Position numbers and translations under genes: made by a program. This document shows, piece after piece, positions 56,473-64,000 of a stretch of 64,000 nucleotides of DNA (its first letter is position 1; the number at the start of each line of letters is the position of its first letter). Under the pieces are notes generated by a model. That model was not told where the DNA came from. It saw only the letters and a program-made list of their open reading frames with translations, and did no database searches. The stretch covers positions 248,001-312,000 of the forward strand of contig JAUKTV010000014.1 in assembly GCA_030549205.1 (NCBI GenBank), written 5' to 3'. Origin of the DNA: Apiosordaria backusii. Taxonomy: Eukaryota; Ascomycota; Sordariomycetes; Sordariales; Lasiosphaeriaceae.

Positions 56473-58491
56473 TCAGACTCGCTTCTTTTTTCGTCGATCC
56501 GAACGCTTCCTCTTGAGTTCCCAGATATAACGGCGCTGAAACACGGCCTTGCAATAGGCGACAATAACCTCCCTCTGCAAGAGGATAATGGTCGCGAAGA
56601 CGACAGGGACAGCGATCTTCCAGCTAGGATAGACTGGTTAGCCAGACAAAAAGGTGGCAACACAGAAAGATAGCCACCTACAAATACCCGATATCTTCCT
56701 CCAGAACGGTGAAAGGCACAAAATTTTGCCCAAAGTAGCCCGTGATGAAAGTAAGCGGCAGAAAGATAATGGTGGCTGTAGTCAATTGCTTCATAGACTC
56801 GTTCTGATATGCTGAAATGGTGTTGAAGATCAACCCTATCATCCCATCAGCGGAGCTCTTGAGCCGGTTTAGCGTGTCTGTGATCAAGACGCAATGATCC
56901 AAAACATCCCCGAGATAGGTGTACGTCAGCGTGGTGATAATTGGGTCATGATTGGGGTCCAGGATTTTGGCCATAGCCTTGTCGAGTGCCATGTCCGTTT
57001 TGTGATCACGTAGGGCCTGGATAAGTGTCGTGATTGGATTGATGAAACTAATCAGCGCGTTAATCTCCGAGGTGAAAATATACAGCTTTTTGGTGTGGCT
57101 GATGTTGGGGTGAGTCAAAACTTCGGGTTCGATATCGCCAATCGCATCGCGATATTGGCTCACTACTTGGATGGCGAGATCGATGATGCCGTCCAGTATT
57201 GCGTGTCCCACCATAGACGCATCGCATGAGCTAAAAAGAAATGTTAGCCACCTTCCGGCAAACACTAGCATACAAGAATTTCCTAGCGATGAAATCGGTG
57301 AAATGTACGCACTGTCGAATAATCGTATCGCTTGTCTGGAGACGCTGGATGATGGGCGCCTCAATCACTTCAGCCGATTCCTCGAAGAAGCTTATGATGG
57401 TGTTGTCGTTGGTAATGAACATGGACACTTGCTCACAGGCTACAGTGTAGTTTCTGGAGATCAAGGCAGAGTTTTTGTCCATGAACCTTGCAATTGGATC
57501 GTCTGGTGCGGCGTGATATCGTCGCAATGTTCTGGTCGGGCCATATGGTGGCTCAGATCGCGGATACGGCCCGGAACCGTCTTGGGACCACTCCCTTCCA
57601 CCCTCTAGATTGGTGTCTGCGGCGGAACGACTGCGAGTCCTGAATGTCCGCTTCAATCGCCTTAAGAGTTTCTGGGAATACCTGCCGGTTTTTCCACTGA
57701 AGATGCTGCGGTTACTAGCCTGGCTGACTGTATCGTCGGCCTCATCAGATTCAGAACTCTCATCGTCAGAGTCTCTGTAGGTGTCGTCAAGCCTTTGAAG
57801 AGTCAAGACAATGAAAGCATGTGTCGGATACCACTCAGCCTTTGTCCTGCTCCTGGTATTCATGATATCTTCGACGGCGAGCTTATGGAGCTTCTTGTGT
57901 TTGCCCAGCAGCTGAATGACATCCCAGCTCAGACCATTCACATTGATCCAGCGACATTTCGCCCACTTTGGTTGTGGAACCTCCAGAAATGAGCCGAGAG
58001 ACGCATTGTCCTGGGTTTGAATCGAGAGCTCGTCTTCGGAGAAATCGACAATTGTAATTTCGCATGGGGCGCTCAGCAGCGCCATTGATGCATGGCCGCC
58101 ATCTAGTTTGAGGGGATCGACGCCGGGTTCGGATCCAGCTGCAAAGGAAAATGTGTGTAAGCGTCGAGGAGCAGGGCAAGTTTAACAGGGTCACGGACGG
58201 TCAGGAGAACATACGATGCCATCCCGGGCGGAGCTCAAAATCTTCGAAGTTGTCGACTGCCCTAAATGTGCCAACACGGGTCGTTCGCCGTCGATTGATG
58301 GGACTGAAGGGCGCGGGCGCGGCATCGTTCGTGGGTTCGGCTTCCGCATTGTTAGTGTCAATCTTTAGGCTATGTCGAACGCGATGGCTTGTGGTGTCAA
58401 TCGTGTCGAGATCAGGGGGAGCAGCTGGAGGGTCTGTCGCGGAGTCGCGCGATTGTGGCTGGGGCTCATCAACAGACGATTCTCGCGGCAT
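56473..58491 (-). CDS. CorA/Alr1-type magnesium transporter with GQN motif
   Basis: Exons 58491-58215, 58138-57313, 57230-56682 and 56623-56473 give 600 residues. The large cytosolic N-terminal part ends in long helices; the two C-terminal membrane helices are TIIFLPLTFITGYFG and, after the last intron, FWKIAVPVVFATIILL. The selectivity loop at the end of the first helix is YFGQNF at about residue 533, so the canonical Gly-Met-Asn of CorA is Gly-Gln-Asn here. The SCDASMVGHAILDGIIDLA region restored by the second splice is typical of fungal CorA-like proteins. The C-terminus is strongly basic (KRKRSDRRKKKR). The likely role is divalent-cation transport; the GQN change makes the ion less certain. 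Confidence 0.88.
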
Positions 58492-59545
58492 TGTGCAGAA
58501 ATCGATCAAGCAAGAAGTTTGACCGCAGAAGTGAAAAGCTTGTTGGCGCAGACGATGGCTGGGTTCCTCCACCCCTCACCACGCCGAAGCCATGGCTGTA
58601 GTCGAGGATCAGTATCGCACGGGGTCAAGCAAGCCTACCGATTCCGTCTCGCCCAATCGGGGTGGGCATGCGGCCTTCAACCATGACAGCCACCACCGAT
58701 ATATGCTGCAACAAGAATACCTTATTAGAAGGCGGTAGCAGATGGGATGTGCACCGCATATACTTCTGGGGCTCGAAATGACGTGGTGGACTAATTGGCG
58801 AAGATTCCCATTCCTGATTGTGCTTGTGGAGCCTGCAAGGTGCAACTCACGTAATTTGATCAAGATGATCAGATAACTCAGGTGGGTGTAAGTCGACCAA
58901 TCAAAAAACTCACAGCGCAAGGTGCGTGGGTGCTCTAACCTGTGACAATAGGGTTAGGGTCGAAAGTGAGAACCCCCTTATGCATCACCTCCCTGATGTC
59001 TGAAGCCTGCTAACAACGAGGGGTTTGCTTTCGACCTCCAAATAATGGTAATTGCATGGGGACCCGGAGAATGAAGGACCAGTGGGACGAGGCTCTGTTT
59101 TTCCTGTCTGCTGCTTTACCAGATAGTAGTTCGAAGAAGGAGCAGTTGGATATCGGGAGAGTCCAGGAAGCAACTTGCTGCATTACCTGGAAGGGCAGTG
59201 TTCCGGAGCACCTATCACCACATTTTCCGCTAGTTCATCTTTCTTTTTTACATGCTCAATCTATATTGAGTTCCACAAGCACCAATTTCCAGAACTTTTA
59301 ACCCACCCATTATCTTGTTCTCCAGTCGGTCACACCGGCGATCCAAGCATCCGGAACCGGAGTTCGATACTTACGCCTCCCCAAACAAAAACGATAACAA
59401 ACAACCATTATGGCTTCTTCACTCTCCCCTCCCGATCTCACTCCCAAATCCTCCGACCTCGACACTCGCCCGGATCTCGCTTTCCTTTCCCTTCTCTTGC
59501 GCCAGAGATCAATACCCACATTCCTTCAGCGCCTCCTGTCGAGGA
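58492..59545. other. Gene-free interval, about 1 kb
   Basis: Upstream of the CorA gene. It contains TAGGGTTAGGG at 58949-58959, nearly two telomere-type repeats. No credible coding frame. Confidence 0.5.
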
Positions 59546-60018
59546 TATGCTCGGGGAAACGCTCATAGATATCAAAGTCCCGTGGTTCTCTTACAAAAAC
59601 ATAGATAACCAAGAGTTTGACACTGTTCCGCCCACCAAGCTCACTTCGCCCATTAGAGTAGCATTTTATCTCTACGTCCGTCAACATAGCACGCATGGTA
59701 TGGACCGAATATCACAGGATTCCCGTGTCACAAATGACCCTTCCCCGGATCACGGGCACTATCCCGTTTCTAGAACTGGAGGGTTATCAACCTTTGCCCA
59801 GCAACTGTCACGAGGCGGTGTATGAGAAGACGAAACGACGCACGGTGCCTGCGTGGCACGAGATGTACAAGGAAATTGAAGAAGGGCATATGCTTAACAA
59901 TTTTGAGACAGTGCTTGTCCTCCGGGCCAAATTCATCCGCTTGAGCTACACGAAACAAAATGTCTTCACTTCGGCGGACATGATCTTTTGCCCTCGGACC
60001 AAGTTTCCTCGGCTTTGA
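59546..60018 (+). pseudogene. Unrecognised small coding trace with a frame break
   Basis: A frame from ATG 59546 (MLGETLIDIKVPWFSYKN) runs in normal-looking protein sequence to about 59695. There it is continued, in another frame, by VWTEYHRIPVSQMTLPRI, and on to FCPRTKFPRL and a stop at 60018. No intron of usable length joins the two, so a frameshifted or decaying gene is the simplest reading. Two Lys/Arg-rich frames follow (about 60080-60320 and 60336-60656), which may be further remnants or only purine-rich sequence. I recognise no family; an active orphan gene with an unusual structure cannot be excluded. Confidence 0.3.
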
Positions 60019-60656
60019 GAGAAGATATTAACAGACACTAACTCTATGACACTGGGAACCCACCACGACCCGCGTTAGTAGGAGGAGCTGGATGCTTATG
60101 GGGCGAAGAGTCGGATGAGGATGAAGCTTACACGGTTACGCTTGCCAAAATTGAGCTTGTGGGGCTGAAAATGAAGGAGCTCAAGGAAGCCATTGCGAAG
60201 AGGTGCTGGAAAAAGGCAAAGAGGAGGGCGTGGCTTAGGATGAGGAAGAAATTGGACAGGCATTTAACCTATTTCAGAAGAAGCCAGAAGCTCAAGCAGA
60301 GGAAAGCCAGGTTACAGTGAAGCTGAGAGAAGAAATTGAGTGAGCAGGAAGATATTGCATACACGGGCAAAGCCCCAAAGCTAGACATACTCAGGCTAGA
60401 CACGGATCCAGGGCTTAGAATCGAAAAGATTCAGGACAAAGTGAAAGACCCCGGTCACGAAGGTCCTGATAAGAAGCAAGCTCAAAGCAGGACACAGGCT
60501 CAAAGGAAAAAGAGGACTCAGATAAGGAAGAATTCCATGGGAAGGAAGAGAGCTCGTCGGAAGGAAAGGCTTGTCGGAAGGAAAGGCTCGTCGAAAAAAA
60601 GAAAGCTCACCATAGGCAGAAAACTCATCGGAGGAGGAGCCTCAATAGAAAGATAA

Positions 60657-63600
60657 AAGCTCGAACTAGAGGCGTTGTGAATCTGGTTTTGAAGATGAAT
60701 CGGAGCGTAGGTAGGTAGGTAGGTAGGAAGACTAAAGGTACCTTTACGCCAGACTTAAATACCAGAATCGTTACCCTGCTTCTATACCACTAACACTATT
60801 AGCATGTCCAGCATGCAAAACATTTGTCCGTTGTGCCCACGTCTTACAAATAGAAAATACGTCACGGTACACAGCCCTTCATGTTGCATGCTACCTTCTA
60901 CGTCCGAGAACGAAGCAGCCCCTTTCCCTGGGGCCTTGTTGGTAGATCTCGTAGCAAGAAATGGAATACATGGGCGCGTGCGGCTACCCCCTTTTACCCC
61001 TTTTTTTAGCATGCCTGACTTTTCCTCTACCCTTTGCCAGTTCTAACAGCTGACCATCTACCTACCCAGCACGAGTGGCGTGAGGGCCACCAGGAAGCAA
61101 AGGTCGCGAGCTCTGGTGTGCAGGTAGACAAGTCGGTGACGCAATATAGTGAGGCAATGTCCGTATGATTGCCCACACAAGTGCGATCCGAGGTCGAGGG
61201 CTACAAGCTCTATGCATGTGGTGCGGGACGAGGACGATCGCACATTCAGGACCGGGAGGGCAACAGAAAGAAAGACCGGCGTGGTGGAACCGAGAGGTCA
61301 ACTTTTTTGGTGGTGAAAAGACTCTCTGTAAGGGCTGATTCAGCTGTTGGATATCGCTGATCACCAGAGATTGCGCTCAATGCGTTTATGCGTGGGGAGG
61401 CAGGAGGGGTGGACGAACTTCCATCTTGGGAAAGTTGGCGATGCTTCCAAGGTCCTCACGAGGGAGGTGTGGGTTGGGTAGGTGGAACCATCGAACGCCT
61501 ACATCCGCGTTTATTTCTCTGGTAGAGGTGGTTGATAATGCCTGTCGACTGTTGTGCGCGGTGTGTTTAAGGTCGGTGCGGATATGGAAACATGCACGCC
61601 AAGCCGTCCCTGCAGGTGGGAAATGTCCGCTGCAGCTTTCCAGAATCTTGGCTGGTCCCAAGCGGAGAATTGATCTTGAGCTCAGTTTTCCTTCCGTGCT
61701 GCCTGAAGCTCAGGAGCTCTGGCCCGGAGTTCATGAGCGGATGACCAAAGGTAAGGACTAGGTATGATGCTTTGCACGGTAGAGCCAGGATCCGTATCCG
61801 TAGGGTAGTGCAGCTTGTTGACGATGAGTTGGGATGGGTGTTCATGTAGACCCCGGACTGTCTCGGGAGCTTGACCCTTGCCCGCAGCGGCAAGCCCGAT
61901 CCGGGGTAACGACTCCACCTCGTGCTCCCCCCACCCCCCCCCGTCCATCCCCGGCCGAGTCAAACGCTGATCAGGAGTCTCGGAAGGCAGGCCGAGCGGT
62001 GGTGGTGTGACAAATGCTCGCGAGGGGATTTCGTGTACTACAAGGGAGCACAGAAGATGTTTGTTTGCGCTGGCTCCTAGCGAGCTACTTTCCTGTTCCA
62101 TGTTACTGGAAGGTGAACGGCAGGGCAGAGGCGCCTGATACCGTCTGATCTTGTTGCTGTCACGTCAGCCTCGTTCAGCCCAGCGACAAGGGTTGGGCCC
62201 AGCTAGCGAGGTCGCATGAATCTGTCTTGCGATCTCATTAACCTTCGGGATCCACCGGTTCGCCGTCCCAAGTCCAAATCCACTTGTCCGCATTCCTTGT
62301 TCGGCAACTGTGATTCTCGAACCAGGGGCGACGGCGGCGTGAGCGAGGGTAAAGGCAAGAAACGTTGGAGCTCACCCCGCAAGGGCATCCTTGGTGACTA
62401 TTTTTGGTGGATTATGACGAACAGTGGTGGTGCGCTAAAAAAATAAACCCATGAAGAATTAGGCATGATCTTTACCGCATGCCTTCGCTGGGTAGTGTGC
62501 TTGCTGGGTCACGAGTTTCCATGGACACGGCAACGTCGAATCGGACAGACACACACAACATACTGCATCAAGTCAAACAAAAAAGAAGGGCACAACGATC
62601 GACACGAACCGAGTCACTCTCTTCGCGGAGCACATGCCGCGCCTCGCCCTCATGGCCGCCTTGACTGCCCCCGGTACCCCACGATGCCGTCAATGAAGTG
62701 CTGAGGCTCCTTTACATAGAATCTTCGAATGTTCGACGGTCCCGGATCCCCCGACCCCCCGCTCGAAGCTAGAAGACTGCTGTAGGATTCTAGAAACCCG
62801 AAATCACGTTAATCTTGTCTTTTGCGGGAGCATAACACGGCCTTTAATTGCAAGGTTCGAATGAAACACGTTTCCTTCATGCGTTGCTTGGCCAGAGCCT
62901 CCACTGTGTCGGGGAATCGTTGCGCTGCAGCACCTCCTGACTGCCAAGGAACGCCGGCGCCGTCGCGGTCGGCCGTCACTCCTCTTTTTTCGTTTTTTCG
63001 TCGTCTGTCTACCAGAACTGGCTTTGCCGTCCTCTTTCTCTTCGCTGACACGCTTTGTACAGTTGGCTCTGGGTGGCCGGGTACCCTCGCAGCATTGAGA
63101 TGCGCAATCTTGGGGGTCCCGAGATTAGCCTCTTCCAAGCTCCTTACCACGCCCGCTGTCAAGACGGTACTGCCCGCGGCCCAGCTCAGTCACGCCTGTC
63201 GCCGATAGAACGGCGCCGCGGGAATCTGGCCGATTGGCAACAAGCGACCTTGGATCCAGCAGTTCGTCCATTTCCACTGCCCCCACCTTTTGTTAATGAT
63301 CAGATGAACCAGATCTGGATATGGGATCCTGGACATATCGGGGGGCGCCTATAGCTTCGCGCACGTCCTCGTCATTGTCACCAGCATCTTGCAGCTCTGA
63401 TCGCCAACAAAGCACGGCTTTGCTCCATCAGAGGGTTGCAACGGGAATGCTTCTGCCGACCGACTCGACGGGTATCCTGATCTTCCTCAGACCAGGGTCA
63501 AGCCCTTCCAGAAGAATGCTGAGGCACAGTGACTCCCAGCGATACGGGAAGAGAAAACGGCCGAGTTGGTCGATATTTGTGTTCTGAAAGGACCTGATCT

Positions 63601-64000
63601 TTCGTTCTTCCTTTACTCCATCTCGTATTATCTCGAGTGAGAACTCCGGTAATGCCAGGGTCACACAGGATTTGGATTGCGAACCAGAACAGACAATTTG
63701 GAGCTTTTGGCAGTTTTAAAAATCCGGGAGCTAATCAGGTGGCCGTTGGACCAGCAGACAGTCCTCCGGTTGCCCTATGGCGTGCCTGTGCACCGATCTC
63801 TGTCCATGTCTGATATAGGACACCCCAGTCTATTATGGCCCTTTTTGGACAGGACTGGAGCCCACAACCAAAACCCAGCAGCCCTCCACTTGCCTCCCAC
63901 ACGGCATTTTTGCAATGCTCGGCGGACTCATCAGCAAGGTACCGTGGTTCTTCTTGGGTACCCGTCAGTACCTGGGCCACCCCAGCAAGCATCATCGCCA
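60657..64000. other. Long gene-poor interval, 3.3 kb, to the right edge
   Basis: No frame here has a recognisable domain or a supported exon chain. It includes a (GTAG)5 microsatellite at 60707-60727 and long C runs near 61925-61945. Overlapping frames on both strands at 62809-63208 reflect GC-rich composition. It may be the upstream region of a gene to the right of the window. Confidence 0.45.
60707..60727. repeat. GTAG microsatellite, about five units
   Basis: Simple tetranucleotide repeat GTAGGTAGGTAGGTAGGTAGG in a gene-poor region. Confidence 0.9.

Noticed and set aside
62809..63208. Overlapping 117- and 128-residue frames on opposite strands
   Set aside because: No domain, no splice support, biased composition; opposite-strand overlap suggests GC-driven open frames.
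1..64000. CRISPR arrays, tRNA genes, transposons, plasmid or viral genes
   Set aside because: No regularly spaced repeats, no tRNA T-loop with a matching acceptor stem, no transposase or reverse-transcriptase element other than the Prp8 core was found by eye.

Overview
The window reads as nuclear DNA of a filamentous ascomycete, most likely class Sordariomycetes and probably order Sordariales. The evidence is intron style (mostly 50-110 nt, GT...AG, CTAAC-like branch sites), a melanin-pathway scytalone dehydratase, MDM10, fungal-type CorA and ZIP transporters, and a dispersed single 5S rRNA gene of the Neurospora type. I assigned the organism from these features only; no database was searched. 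Exons were joined by hand from splice signals and family motifs. For nearly all genes the joined length is a multiple of three and close to the family length.

Left part (1-9.6 kb): end of a secreted FAD-linked (berberine-bridge type) oxidase, a secreted nucleoside hydrolase, FAD synthase, an F-box gene with reading-frame problems, a medium-chain reductase and a DUF2293 protein with SUMO-interaction-like motifs. Next (10.7-18.5 kb): scytalone dehydratase, MDM10, a ZIP metal transporter, and the most unusual gene of the window, a five-exon gene joining ankyrin repeats to a DYW-like nucleic-acid deaminase domain.

Middle part (20-40.5 kb): a housekeeping block with RPS19, a secreted duplicated lectin-like protein with an Asn/Gly-rich linker, mitochondrial ISA2, a divergent RPL7/RPS14 pair, and a divergent eIF3c/PRP8 pair. 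An intron of RPL7 carries a box C/D snoRNA whose guide matches the 25S rRNA target of yeast snR39b/snR39/snR59, and the latter two sit in RPL7 introns in yeast.

Right part (40.8-64 kb): an accessory-looking run of aldehyde dehydrogenase, secreted CBM52-like protein, 5S rRNA, flavin monooxygenase, TauD-type dioxygenase and O-methyltransferase. After it come a SNF2-RING ATPase, a CorA-type transporter and about 5 kb with only degenerate coding traces. Two otherwise well-conserved genes (RPS14 and the SNF2 gene) are each one base short in a C5 homopolymer, which looks like sequence error or real lesions. No CRISPR array, tRNA, transposon or polyketide/peptide synthase gene was recognised.
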